From contig CAYVUV010000291.1 in the NCBI GenBank assembly GCA_964455095.1, positions 7,635 to 71,634 on the forward strand: a stretch of 64,000 bases of DNA, given 5' to 3'. A program made the position numbers and the translations under genes. The stretch is from CAYVUV01 sp964455095 (GTDB lineage Bacteria; Desulfobacterota; Binatia; HRBIN30; CADEER01). Shown in pieces: positions 51,000 through 59,735 of the stretch; the first letter of the stretch is position 1, and every line of letters starts with the position of its first letter. The notes beneath the pieces were generated by a model that worked only from the letters and a program-made list of their open reading frames with translations, ran no database searches and was not told where the DNA came from.

Positions 51000-52439
51000 T
51001 CAGCAACCGTTCAGGGTGGCCGCAACCGCGGCGACCAGCTCGTTGATGGTCACCACACCGTCGCCGTTGACGTCGAACGACAGCCCATCGAGCTCGCCGC
51101 CGGTGCCGAGCGCGCTGTTGACGCCGATGATCAGCTCGTCGATGCCGACCACATTGTCGTGGTTGACGTCGCCGATGCACAGCTCGAAGCGCTGGCCGAA
51201 GACGCCGAAGCCGTCGCCGTCCTGCGAAGTGCCGAAGATGTCGCTGCTCTGCCAGGTGACGACGAAGTCGCCGCGCTGGTCGCTGGCGACGCCGGTGACA
51301 TGTCCCAGGGAAGCCAGCGACCCCTGGTAGCCGACCGTGTACGTGTTGACCTGGAACTCCGTTCCGAGCTGCGCGCCGCCGCTGGCAAAGCGCTGGCCGA
51401 AGACGCCGTAGCCGTCGCCGTCGTGGCTGCTCGACCAGACGACGAGGAAGTTGCCGGCGGCGTCGGAGGCGACCGACGGGGCTTCCTGACTGAACGGGGT
51501 GTAGGTGTTGATCTGGAACTCGGTCCCCTGCGCCGCACCGCCGCTGGCGAAGCGCTGGCCGAAGATGCCGTAGCTGTCGCCGTCCTGGTAATCGTAGCTC
51601 TCCCAGACGACGACGAAGTTGCCGGCCTGATCGGCGGCGATGGCGGGAACCTGCTGGCTGTACTCGGTGTAGCTGTTGAGCTGGAACTCGGTGCCGGCCG
51701 GCGCGCCGGCGCTGTCGAAGCGCTGGCCGAACACCCCGTAGCTATCACCGTCCTGCGTATCGCTGTGCCACACGACGACGAAGGCGCCGCCGGGGCCGCA
51801 GGCCACGGCGGGGAAGGCCTGCGTGCTGCTGGTGTAGGTGTTGACCTGCACCTCGCCGCCCTGGGCCGCGCCGGTGCTGTCGAAGCGCTGGCTGACGATG
51901 GCAAAGCTGTCGCCGTCCTGCATGTAGCTCTGCCAGGCCACAACGAACCCGCCGCTCGCCGCGGCACATACGGTGGGGGTCAGCTGGTCGTCTGCGGTGA
52001 TCGTGTTGATCTGGAATTCCGTCCCCTGCGCCGCGCCGGCGCTGTCGAAGCGCTGGCCGAAGACCCCGTAGGCACCGCCGTCCTGCAGGTTGCTCTCCCA
52101 TACGACGACGAAGTTGCCCGCCGTGTCGCAGGCGATGGTCGGGAATTGCTGGTTGTCCAGTGTGAAGGTGTTGATCTGAAACTCGCTGCCGAGTGCCGCG
52201 CCGGCGCTGTCGAAGCGCTGGCCGAACAGACCGCGGTCGCTGCCGTCCTGCCCGCGCGCCGATTCCCAGACCACGGTGAAGTTGCCGTGCGCGTCGCTGC
52301 ACAGCGTCGGGTAGCCCTGGTCGTCCGGGGTGTAGTCGTTGATCTGGAACTCGCCCCCGGCCGGCAACTGTGCCCACCCCGTCGCCGCCAAAGCCGTCAC
52401 CAGCACTATCACCGCCACCGCGCTGCGCACATGCACCAT
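51000..52439 (-). CDS. Exported beta-repeat protein with dockerin-like C-terminus
   Basis: 479 residues. A signal peptide (VIVLVTALAATGWAQ) is followed by seven repeats of about 54 residues, each with a FGQRFDSAGAAQGTEFQINTYT core and then PxVAxDAAGNFVVVWES and QDGDSYGV. They look like a beta-propeller or stacked beta-sheet. The last 59 residues (nt 51003-51179) are the paired EF-hand module, CIGDVNHDNVVGIDELIIGV...DVNGDGVVTINELVAAV, as in the 5954 cluster. No catalytic site is visible, suggesting an adhesive or structural surface protein. Confidence 0.85.
   Translation of the reverse strand: MVHVRSAVAVIVLVTALAATGWAQLPAGGEFQINDYTPDDQGYPTLCSDAHGNFTVVWESARGQDGSDRGLFGQRFDSAGAALGSEFQINTFTLDNQQFPTIACDTAGNFVVVWESNLQDGGAYGVFGQRFDSAGAAQGTEFQINTITADDQLTPTVCAAASGGFVVAWQSYMQDGDSFAIVSQRFDSTGAAQGGEVQVNTYTSSTQAFPAVACGPGGAFVVVWHSDTQDGDSYGVFGQRFDSAGAPAGTEFQLNSYTEYSQQVPAIAADQAGNFVVVWESYDYQDGDSYGIFGQRFASGGAAQGTEFQINTYTPFSQEAPSVASDAAGNFLVVWSSSHDGDGYGVFGQRFASGGAQLGTEFQVNTYTVGYQGSLASLGHVTGVASDQRGDFVVTWQSSDIFGTSQDGDGFGVFGQRFELCIGDVNHDNVVGIDELIIGVNSALGTGGELDGLSFDVNGDGVVTINELVAAVAATLNGC
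51190..52365 (-). repeat. Seven tandem coding repeats, about 160 bp each
   Basis: Within the 51000 gene the unit encoding GVFGQRFDSAGAAQG with its flanking strands recurs about every 160 bases. Copies differ in the linker and in a few loop residues but keep the core, consistent with expansion by tandem duplication. Confidence 0.7.
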
Positions 52440-52749
52440 GACTTCCCCCTCCGCTGGGCGTTTTCCCAGAGCCTCCCCTTATTGCCGCCTGTCCGCAGCT
52501 GTCAAGACGCGCGCCGGCAAAATCGGTTCGACGCGCCCGCCAGACGCTCCAACGGTCGCCCGCCGTGGCGGTCCCGTTGCGAATTGACTCGCGTTTCGGA
52601 CCCCCTGGCGTCCGCTCAGGGCTGCATATGGCACTTGGGGCGCTTCCGATTGACCGGACTGGCCGGGCTGGTTATCGTCGACGCAAGGGGTGGAAGGCTG
52701 GGCCGGCAGGCCGGTCCTGGCTTGGCGCGACACGAGAAGGGGGAAGCGC
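52440..52749. other. 310-bp divergent intergenic region
   Basis: Between the minus-strand repeat protein and the plus-strand copper-monooxygenase-like gene. It contains a plus-strand promoter candidate at 52650-52678 and a GAGAAGGGGGAAG purine-rich ribosome binding site ending near 52746. Both flanking genes carry dockerin-like modules, so a shared control region is likely. No gene or strong palindrome seen. Confidence 0.55.
52650..52678 (+). promoter_or_regulatory. Candidate promoter of the PHM-like gene
   Basis: TTGACC (52650-52655), a 17-base spacer and TATCGT (52673-52678; four of six). It lies about 70 bases before the start at 52750. Sequence match only. Confidence 0.35.
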
Positions 52750-54516
52750 ATGTCGTCAGTACTGCGACGAACGTTCTGGAGCCTCGGCGCCGGGGCATTG
52801 CTGGTGATCGCCGCGCCGGGATCGAGCTGGGCCTCATGCGCCTCGGACTGCGACGGCAGCGGCCGCGTCTCGATCGACGAGCTGGTGATGAGCGTCAGCG
52901 TCGCGTTGGAGCAGATGCCGAGCGCAACCTGTGCCAACGCCGACCTGAACACCGACGGCAAGGTGAGCATCGACGAGCTCCTGACCGGGGTCGGGGCAGC
53001 GCTCAAGGGGTGCCAGATCGTCCAACCCTTCGCCAACATTCAGCAGGTGTTCAGCCAGAGCTGCGGATTCACCTCTTGCCACTCGCCCCTGGCGCGCCGC
53101 GGCGGCCTGGTCCTCAGCGACGAAGAGCTGTCGTGGGGCAACCTCGTGTACAAGGCGCCCGAGAACGCCGAGGCCAACGAGATGGGCCTGTGGCGCGTGT
53201 TGCCGGGCGATCCGGAGCGCAGTTACCTGATTCGCAAGCTGCGCGGCATGGGCCCGGGCGACCAGATGCCGCAGGGCACCGGACAGCTTCCCGAGGAAAC
53301 CATCCACATGATCGAGGATTGGATCCTGCGCGGCGCGCCGACGACGGCCGAAGAGTGCTCGCCGCAGGCCGGCACCGGCACGGGCAGTCACCGCGGCGGA
53401 ATCGGTAGCGACGCAGCCAATTGCGACGGGCATACGCCGCCGCCGACCGGCAACTTCCAGTGGCAGCCGGAACCGCCGCTGCCGCCGCCCGAGGCCGGCA
53501 AGGGCATCCAGCTCTACGTGCCGCCGCGCGACGTCGCCGCCGGCAAGGAATGGGAGACCTGCTACGCCTTCAAGCTCGATCCCGCCACGCTGGGGTCGCG
53601 CTTCGTCGAGCGCCAGGAATACCGCATGCACAACGGCAGTCACCATCTGCTGCTCTATTACTATTTTGGCGATCATCCGGACGATTTCGCCGAAGGCTTC
53701 TTCCCTTGCATTGCCGGCAACTGCATCAACCCCGGCGATTGCCCGGCCGATAGCGGTGGAAAGCAGATTCCGATGGGCGGCACCCAGGTGGCGGGTACCC
53801 GCTACACGGTGGAATATCCTCCGCACGTCGCCCTCCCGCTGCTCGTAAACTTTACCAATCCCGATGTCGCGCCGGTCATCATCGCCAACCTGCACTACAC
53901 CAACCCGTTCATCCCGGCGCAGGACATCTACGGCGAAGCGTGGATCAACCTGTACTTCCAGGAGCTGAACGAGTTCAAAGTCATCCTCGACGGCATCTTC
54001 GCCATCAACGCCGGCTTCGCGGTCGAGCCGTACCAGACGCAGACGGTGACGCGGGACTGGCGCCCGCGCGGTATCCTGTCGCCCGACTTCATCGACGCGG
54101 CGGTGTTCCAGCTTTTTGGCCACATGCACAAGCGCGCCACCGAGTTCACCATCGACTTCGTCGACGAAGCGGGCAAAGAGACGCAGATCTACCGCACGAC
54201 GGAGTGGGACAACGCCCCGGTGACCCAGTACCCGGCGCCGTACCTCTCGGTCGGCAAGAACGAGCGGTTGCGCTGGACGTGTACCTTCGAAAACGGCCGG
54301 CTCGGCGATCCGAACTATCCGCCCAAGAAGTGCCACGAGGGATGCAACGCCTGCGGCTGGCGCGACGCCGATCGCCAATGCCACTTCCGCGATGGGCGCG
54401 TGTTCGCCGAGGGCGAGCCGATGCCGTTGGTCTTCGGCGTGCTGGCCGACGACGACATGTGCAACATGTTCGGCTACTTCATTCCGCAGGCATCCGTCCC
54501 ACTGACCCAGCAGTGA
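52750..54516 (+). CDS. Exported dockerin-like plus PHM-like copper monooxygenase candidate
   Basis: 588 residues from the ATG at 52750. A signal peptide (LGAGALLVIAAPGSSWAS) is followed immediately by an EF-hand pair (30-88). A cytochrome-like site C105-x4-C110-H111 follows. The C-terminal half resembles copper type II ascorbate-dependent monooxygenases: H298/H299 (GSHHLLLYYYF), H382 (NLHYTNP), H458-M-H460 (LFGHMHKRATEF) and M570 in DDDMCNMFGYF match the two-copper ligand set of peptidylglycine hydroxylase. Such enzymes hydroxylate C-H bonds. The order dockerin-like, haem-like, copper is unusual. The 16-base pre-ATG sequence is purine-rich. Confidence 0.82.
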   Translation: MSSVLRRTFWSLGAGALLVIAAPGSSWASCASDCDGSGRVSIDELVMSVSVALEQMPSATCANADLNTDGKVSIDELLTGVGAALKGCQIVQPFANIQQVFSQSCGFTSCHSPLARRGGLVLSDEELSWGNLVYKAPENAEANEMGLWRVLPGDPERSYLIRKLRGMGPGDQMPQGTGQLPEETIHMIEDWILRGAPTTAEECSPQAGTGTGSHRGGIGSDAANCDGHTPPPTGNFQWQPEPPLPPPEAGKGIQLYVPPRDVAAGKEWETCYAFKLDPATLGSRFVERQEYRMHNGSHHLLLYYYFGDHPDDFAEGFFPCIAGNCINPGDCPADSGGKQIPMGGTQVAGTRYTVEYPPHVALPLLVNFTNPDVAPVIIANLHYTNPFIPAQDIYGEAWINLYFQELNEFKVILDGIFAINAGFAVEPYQTQTVTRDWRPRGILSPDFIDAAVFQLFGHMHKRATEFTIDFVDEAGKETQIYRTTEWDNAPVTQYPAPYLSVGKNERLRWTCTFENGRLGDPNYPPKKCHEGCNACGWRDADRQCHFRDGRVFAEGEPMPLVFGVLADDDMCNMFGYFIPQASVPLTQQ

Positions 54517-54524
54517 TCGGCGGC

Positions 54525-54551
54525 GAGGGGCGCCCACCCGTGGCGCCCCTC
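54525..54551 (+). terminator. GC hairpin after the PHM-like gene
   Basis: GAGGGGCGCC (54525-54534) pairs perfectly with GGCGCCCCTC (54542-54551) across a 7-base loop, eight bases after the stop. The next bases are GTTCCCCCG, so there is no U-tract. Similar hairpins occur at 58899 and 60261. Confidence 0.6.
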
Positions 54552-54625
54552 GTTCCCCCGAACCGACTCGCGCAAGATGTTGCGTCCGGCTTGCGCGCCG
54601 TCGCGGCAGCTCCGACAATGGTGCC

Positions 54626-57169
54626 ATGAAGTGCTTTCTGGTCTCCCATACGCACTGGGACCGGGAGTGGTACCGCACCTTTCAATCCTTCCGCGCTCGT
54701 CTGGTCGATACGGTCGACCGCGTGCTCGATCTTTGCGCTGCGGATGCCGGCTTCCACTTTCTCCTCGACGGGCAGACGATCGCGCTGGAGGATTACCTCG
54801 AGGTGCGGCCGGAGCGCCGCGCTGAGCTCGAGGAAGTGTGCCGCTCGGGCCGCGTGGCGATCGGGCCGTGGTACGTGCAGCCCGACTCGCTGCTGCCGTC
54901 GGGCGAAGCGCACGTGCGCAACTTGATCGAGGGTCGGCGTGCGGGCGGCGCCATCGGCCCGGTCTCTACCGTGGCGTATACGCCGGACTCCTTCGGGCAT
55001 CCCGCCCAGTTCCCGCAGCTCTTCGCCGGCTTCGAGCTGCAGCCGTTTGTCTACTGGCGCGGCAACGGCGCCGAGATCGACAGCCTGCCGGCGGAGTATC
55101 TCTGGGAGGCGCCCGACGGCAGCGCCGTGCTGGTGCACCACTTGACGGAAGGTTACTTCAACGCCGCCGGCTTGCCGCCCGACCCGGTCGTCGCCGCGCG
55201 TGGATTGGAGCAGATGGCGCGGCGGCTGGCGGCGCGGACGCGCAACGGCTGCGTGCTGCTGATGAACGGCATCGACCACGCCATGCCCGATGCGCACACG
55301 GCCGCGGTGGTGGCGGTGCTGGAGGAGCAGACCGGTTGGACGGTGAAGCGGGCACTGCTCGAGGACTTTGCCGAGGAGCTATCGACCGAGGCGCCGCGCT
55401 ACCGCGGTGAGCTGCTCGGCGGGCGGACGGCGAACCTGCTGCCCGGCGTGTGGTCGGCGCGCCTGCCGCTCAAGCTGCGCAACCGCTGCGCCGAGACCGC
55501 GCTCGAAGGCTGGGCGGAGCCGTGGAGCGCCCTGGGCCGGGTCTTCGGTCTGGCCGACGAACGCCCGGCGCTGCAGGCCGCCTGGCGCGCGCTGCTGCCG
55601 AATCAGGCGCACGATTCGATCTGCGGCTGCTCGCAAGACCGCGTCCACGAGCAGATGATGCCGCGCTACGACACCGCCGAGGAGCTGGCGCGCGAGACGA
55701 CCGCGCGCGTGCTCGAGCGCCTGGCCGGGCTCGGGCCCGAGCGGCGCACGCCGCGCGACGAGGTGCTCGAGGTGGCGGTGTTCAATCCGTCGCCGCACGC
55801 GCGCACCGACCTCGTGCGCCTGGCGCTCGATCCGAGCAGCTGGATCGAAATGCGCGGCGGCGAGATGAGTATCCACCCGCTGCTGCGCGCCAGCTTGAGC
55901 GCGCAGGGCTACACGGTTGACGGCAAACCGGCGCGGCTGCTCGCCGACCCGAGCACCCGGCGCGTGCGGCTGCTGCCCGAGTTTCCGCCGCACAGCGTCG
56001 AGTTCATCGCCGCAGACGTTCCGGCCTTCGGCTGGCGCCGCGTGCGCTTGCAGCCGTCCGAAGCCCACCCCGATCAGGAGGACGACGGGCGCGAGATCGC
56101 CGCCGGCGACTGGACCGTGCGCGCGGCGGCGGACGGCACGCTCGAGCTGCGCGTTGGCGAGCAGACGTTCGCCGGCCTCTGCGCGGTGGAGGACATCGGC
56201 GACCGCGGCGACACGTACGACTTCGATCCGGTGGTCGGTGCCGCACCGGCTCTGGTCGAGTTGCGCGTGCGCCGCCGTGTGCACGCCAGCGGCATCCAGG
56301 AGTTGGAGATCGCGCGCACCTTTGCGGTGGCGGCCGAGCTGGCGCCGGACCGCCAGCGACGAAGCGAGGAGACCGTGCCGGTTCTGGTCGAGACGACCGC
56401 GCGCCTGGTGCCCGGCAGCGCGCGGCTCGATCTCAACATGCGCGTGCACAATCGCGCCCGCGATCACCGACTACGCCTGCTGTTCCCGAGCGGGAGACCG
56501 GCCGCCACCTGCCGCGCCGCCACGACCTTGGACGTGGCGCAGCGCGCGACGGCAGTGCCCGACGGGCGCGATTGGGTGCATCCCGCCACGCCGACCTTCC
56601 CGCACCAGGGCTTTGTCAGCGCCAACGATCTCACCGTCTGTGCGCCCGGCCTGCCCGAGGCCGAAGTCACGCCGCAAGGGGTGATCGCGATCACGCTGGT
56701 GCGCGCGGTCGGGTGGCTGGCGCGCTTCGATCTGGTCAGCCGCCCGCAGCCAGCCGGCCCGGCGCTGCCGACGCCGGGGGCGCAGTGTCTGGAGACCATC
56801 GAGGCACAGCTGAGCCTGCTCGTGGGCTGCGATCCGCGCGCGGCGCGCGATGCGGAGCTGGGTCTCTGCGCCGTCGCGGCGGGCGCCGCGCCCCTGGTTC
56901 CGCCGGGGCGGGCGTTGGTGCAGATCGCGCCGCGCGAGGTGCTGCTGTCGGCACTCAAGCCGGCGGAGGCGGGTCCCGGGCTCGTCCTGCGGCTGCTCAA
57001 CCCGACCGACGCGCCGCTCGATGCCCGCGTGCGGCTCGGCTTTCCGATCACCGCGGCGTTGCCCGTTCGTCTCGACGAGTCGCCTGCCAACGACTCGGTC
57101 GCGCTGGCCGACGGCGAGCTGGCGCTGCGCCTGCCGCCGCATGCCCTGCGTTCGGTGCTGCTGACGTGA
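54626..57169 (+). CDS. Glycoside hydrolase family 38 alpha-mannosidase
   Basis: 847 residues. A retaining alpha-mannosidase. Seen: the zinc-binding start SHTHWDREWYRTF (His8/His10, Asp12), GPWYVQPDSLLPSGE, the nucleophile Asp121 in YTPDSFGHPAQFPQL, LMNGIDHAMPD, and ALLPNQAHDSICGCSQD (zinc His). The C-terminal beta-sandwich domains are present, and length is normal for the MngB-like group. No signal peptide, so it acts in the cytoplasm on imported mannosides such as mannosylglycerate or short glycans. It overlaps the oxygenase gene by four bases (GTGA). Confidence 0.93.
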   Translation: MKCFLVSHTHWDREWYRTFQSFRARLVDTVDRVLDLCAADAGFHFLLDGQTIALEDYLEVRPERRAELEEVCRSGRVAIGPWYVQPDSLLPSGEAHVRNLIEGRRAGGAIGPVSTVAYTPDSFGHPAQFPQLFAGFELQPFVYWRGNGAEIDSLPAEYLWEAPDGSAVLVHHLTEGYFNAAGLPPDPVVAARGLEQMARRLAARTRNGCVLLMNGIDHAMPDAHTAAVVAVLEEQTGWTVKRALLEDFAEELSTEAPRYRGELLGGRTANLLPGVWSARLPLKLRNRCAETALEGWAEPWSALGRVFGLADERPALQAAWRALLPNQAHDSICGCSQDRVHEQMMPRYDTAEELARETTARVLERLAGLGPERRTPRDEVLEVAVFNPSPHARTDLVRLALDPSSWIEMRGGEMSIHPLLRASLSAQGYTVDGKPARLLADPSTRRVRLLPEFPPHSVEFIAADVPAFGWRRVRLQPSEAHPDQEDDGREIAAGDWTVRAAADGTLELRVGEQTFAGLCAVEDIGDRGDTYDFDPVVGAAPALVELRVRRRVHASGIQELEIARTFAVAAELAPDRQRRSEETVPVLVETTARLVPGSARLDLNMRVHNRARDHRLRLLFPSGRPAATCRAATTLDVAQRATAVPDGRDWVHPATPTFPHQGFVSANDLTVCAPGLPEAEVTPQGVIAITLVRAVGWLARFDLVSRPQPAGPALPTPGAQCLETIEAQLSLLVGCDPRAARDAELGLCAVAAGAAPLVPPGRALVQIAPREVLLSALKPAEAGPGLVLRLLNPTDAPLDARVRLGFPITAALPVRLDESPANDSVALADGELALRLPPHALRSVLLT

Positions 57170-57897
57170 GCCCGCAACGCACGCCGGCAGGTCCGGCCGA
57201 TGCGCGAATGGCGCGCATCGACTGGGCGCGTGTGGCCGGCGACCTCGAACGCGCCGGCTGGAGTCGCCTGCCGCGCTTGCTGGCGCCGGCAGAGTGCCGC
57301 AGCCTGGTGCGCGCCTACGACGACGAGGCGTTGTTCCGCTCGACCGTCGACATGGAGCGCCATCGCTTCGGGCGCGGACAGTACCGCTACTTTGCCTACC
57401 CACTGCCACCCGTGGTCAGCGCGCTGCGGCGTGGCTGCTACGCGCGCTTGTCGCCACTCGCCAACGAGTGGAGCGCGCGCCTGGGGCGGGCCGACGACTA
57501 CCCAGCCGACCTCGACGGGTTCCTCGCCCGCTGTCACGCCGCCGGGCAACGGCGCCCGACGCCGCTGCTGCTGCGCTACGGCCCGGGCGACTACAACTGC
57601 TTGCACCAGGACCTCTACGGCGAGCTGGCGTTTCCCTTCCAGGTCGTGGTGCCGCTCTCGCGCCGCGGTCAAGACTACGAAGGCGGCGAGGTGATCTTCC
57701 TCGAGCAGCGGCCGCGCGCGCAGTCACAGGCGACCGCGGTCACCGTCGAGCGCGGCGAGGGCCTCGTGTTTACGAATCGGCACCGGCCGGTGCGCGGCGC
57801 CCGCGGCTTCTACGCCATGCAGATGCGCCACGGCGTCAGCGAGGTGACGCGCGGCGGCCGCGTGGCGCTGGGCATCATCTTTCACGACGCGGCGTGA
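57166..57897 (+). CDS. 2OG-Fe(II) oxygenase family protein
   Basis: 243 residues from the GTG at 57166, which overlaps the mannosidase stop; an ATG at 57208 is the alternative. Seen: GWSRLPRLLAPAECRSLVRAY, the iron-binding His/Asp in GDYNCLHQDLYGELAFPF, PLSRRGQDYEGGEVIFLE and the second His in QMRHGVSEVTRGGRVALGI with the 2OG Arg. It belongs to the prolyl-hydroxylase-like group of 2OG oxygenases. Substrate unknown. Its coupling to a mannosidase is probably historical rather than functional. Confidence 0.88.
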   Translation: MSPQRTPAGPADARMARIDWARVAGDLERAGWSRLPRLLAPAECRSLVRAYDDEALFRSTVDMERHRFGRGQYRYFAYPLPPVVSALRRGCYARLSPLANEWSARLGRADDYPADLDGFLARCHAAGQRRPTPLLLRYGPGDYNCLHQDLYGELAFPFQVVVPLSRRGQDYEGGEVIFLEQRPRAQSQATAVTVERGEGLVFTNRHRPVRGARGFYAMQMRHGVSEVTRGGRVALGIIFHDAA

Positions 57898-57953
57898 GGT
57901 CCAACGCTTGTTCCCGCCGTGCGGTCGTGGCACGGTTGTCGGGAGATCCAGCC

Positions 57954-58895
57954 ATGAGCGAGACGGCAGAGCGGACGATTCTAGTCGCCAGCCCGCGCGG
58001 GTTCTGCGCCGGCGTGTCGTATGCCATCGACATCGTCGACCTCGTGCTCGAGCGGCACGGCCCGCCCGTGTATGTGCGGCACGAGATCGTGCACAACCGC
58101 CACGTGGTCGACAAGCTGCGCAAGCAGGGAGCGCGTTTCGTCGAAGACCTCGCCGATGTGCCGGCCGGCAGCCTGCTGATCTTCAGCGCCCACGGTGTGG
58201 CACCGGCCGTGCGCGAAGAAGCGAAGGCGCGCGATCTGCGCGTCGTCGACGCCACCTGTCCGCTGGTCACCAAGGTGCACCTCGAAGCGTTGCGCTACGC
58301 GCGCGAGGGCTACGAGATTCTGTTGATCGGCCACCGCGGCCATGTCGAGGTCATCGGCACGCTCGGGCACGCGCCCGAGCAGATGCATCTGGTCGAGACG
58401 GTCGCGGACGTCGAGCGGCTCGTACTGCGCGACCCCGAGCGTGTCGCGGTGGTGACGCAGACGACGCTGTCGGTTGACGACACGCGGGAGATCCTCGACG
58501 CCATCCGGCGGCGCTTTCCGGCCGTGCGCGTGCCGCCGAAGGACGACATCTGCTACGCGACGCAGAACCGCCAGACGGCAGTCAAGGAGCTGGCGCGCCG
58601 CAGCGATCTGGTGCTCGTCATCGGTTCGCCGACGTCGAGCAACGCCAACCGCCTGGTCGAGGTGGCGCGCAACGAAGGCCGGACCGCGCGCCTGATCGAG
58701 GACGCGCACGACATCGAGCCGTCTTGGCTCGAGGGCGTCGGCACCCTCGGGCTGACGGCCGGGGCCTCGACACCCGAGTCGCTCGTTCAGAACGCCATCG
58801 AGCGGCTGCAGACGCTCGGCTTCGGCGCCGTGCGCGACCTGTCGACGGCGGAAGAACACGTGACGTTCCCGCTGCCGCGCGAGCTGCGCGAGTAA
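57954..58895 (+). CDS. ispH: 4-hydroxy-3-methylbut-2-enyl diphosphate reductase
   Basis: 313 residues from the ATG at 57954. The last enzyme of the MEP isoprenoid pathway, making IPP and DMAPP. Seen: the three [4Fe-4S] cluster cysteines Cys18 (PRGFCAGVSYAI), Cys102 (VDATCPLVTKVH) and Cys200 (DDICYATQNRQ), plus IFSAHGVAP, LIGHRGHVEVIGTLGH, VVTQTTLSVDDT, the ATQNRQ and SPTSSNANRLVEVA signatures. GVSYAI replaces the common GVxRAI. No other MEP gene is nearby. Confidence 0.96.
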   Translation: MSETAERTILVASPRGFCAGVSYAIDIVDLVLERHGPPVYVRHEIVHNRHVVDKLRKQGARFVEDLADVPAGSLLIFSAHGVAPAVREEAKARDLRVVDATCPLVTKVHLEALRYAREGYEILLIGHRGHVEVIGTLGHAPEQMHLVETVADVERLVLRDPERVAVVTQTTLSVDDTREILDAIRRRFPAVRVPPKDDICYATQNRQTAVKELARRSDLVLVIGSPTSSNANRLVEVARNEGRTARLIEDAHDIEPSWLEGVGTLGLTAGASTPESLVQNAIERLQTLGFGAVRDLSTAEEHVTFPLPRELRE

Positions 58896-58898
58896 GGT

Positions 58899-58930
58899 GG
58901 AGGGGCGCGCGCGAGACCGCGCGCCCCTCC
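58899..58930. terminator. 13-bp perfect hairpin between convergent genes
   Basis: GGAGGGGCGCGCG (58899-58911), a 6-base loop, and CGCGCGCCCCTCC (58918-58930). It lies between the stops of ispH and the GST gene and could serve both strands. No U-tract. Confidence 0.7.
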
Positions 58931-58937
58931 AGAACCG

Positions 58938-59543
58938 TCAGTCGGCGTTGGCGCGTTGGAAGGCGGGGCGCTGCGTGAGGCGCTTGACGTAGGCTTGCAG
59001 TTCGGCGTGCTCGTTGAGCAGGCCGAGGGCCTTGCCCCATCCGAGCATCGAGCCGATCATCACGTCGGCGGCGGTGAACTGCTCGCCGAGGATGAACTGC
59101 TTGCCGGCGAGCGCCGGCGTCAGCACCGCCGCGATGTCGGCGAATCTCTTCTTGCCGTTCTCCACCGCCGCAGCCGAGCGCTGTGGCTCGGGCAGCATCA
59201 CGGTGTTGAGAAACACCTCCAGCAGCGGCGGTTCCAGCGTGGCCATCGAGTAGAACATCCACTGGTAGTAGTGCCCGCGTGCCTGCGTGCCGACGGCCGG
59301 GGCGAGGTTCCACTCGGGGAACTTGTCGGCCAGGTAGGCGCAGATGGCGGCCGACTCGAACAGCACGAAGTCGCCGTCGACCAACGCCGGCACCGAGCCG
59401 TGCGGATGGATCTTCAGGTACGCCGGCGCCTTGTGCTCGCCCTTCGACATGTCGAGCCGAACGAGCTCGTAGGGCGCGCCGACTTCCTCGAGCAGCCAGC
59501 GCGGCCGGGTGGCGCGTGTCCGCGGAGCGTAATACAGTTTCAT
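58938..59543 (-). CDS. Glutathione S-transferase-like protein
   Basis: 201 residues. N-terminal thioredoxin-like domain (LYYAPRTRATRPRWLLEEVG, LKIHPHGSVPALVDGDFVLF, ESAAICAYLAD) and an all-helical C-terminal domain (FILGEQFTAADVMIGSML). The ESAAI motif contacts the glutathione gamma-glutamate. Catalytic Tyr/Ser/Cys in the first 15 residues is not obvious. Possible roles are detoxification or isomerisation; whether this organism makes glutathione cannot be seen here. Confidence 0.9.
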   Translation of the reverse strand: MKLYYAPRTRATRPRWLLEEVGAPYELVRLDMSKGEHKAPAYLKIHPHGSVPALVDGDFVLFESAAICAYLADKFPEWNLAPAVGTQARGHYYQWMFYSMATLEPPLLEVFLNTVMLPEPQRSAAAVENGKKRFADIAAVLTPALAGKQFILGEQFTAADVMIGSMLGWGKALGLLNEHAELQAYVKRLTQRPAFQRANAD

Positions 59544-59735
59544 GGTGTCCTCCTCGTGAGCGTGGGTGATGAAACGCGGGGAGCGCCCGCCGCGTGTTGT
59601 TTTCGGGTATCAGCTTCGCGCGGTGCAGCCAAGCCGCCGGGTCCGCGTCGTCTCGACGGGTGGGTAGGCGTTCGGCTATTGAGCGGCAGGGATGCGCATC
59701 AGCGCGGCGTCAGACTCCGCCGCAGGGAGGCCGAC

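Noticed and set aside
49158..53408. 1416-codon plus-strand open frame
   Set aside because: It runs antisense to the amidohydrolase and repeat-protein genes and ends inside the copper-enzyme gene. It has low-complexity Arg/Ala/Asp composition and no domain; it results from high GC.
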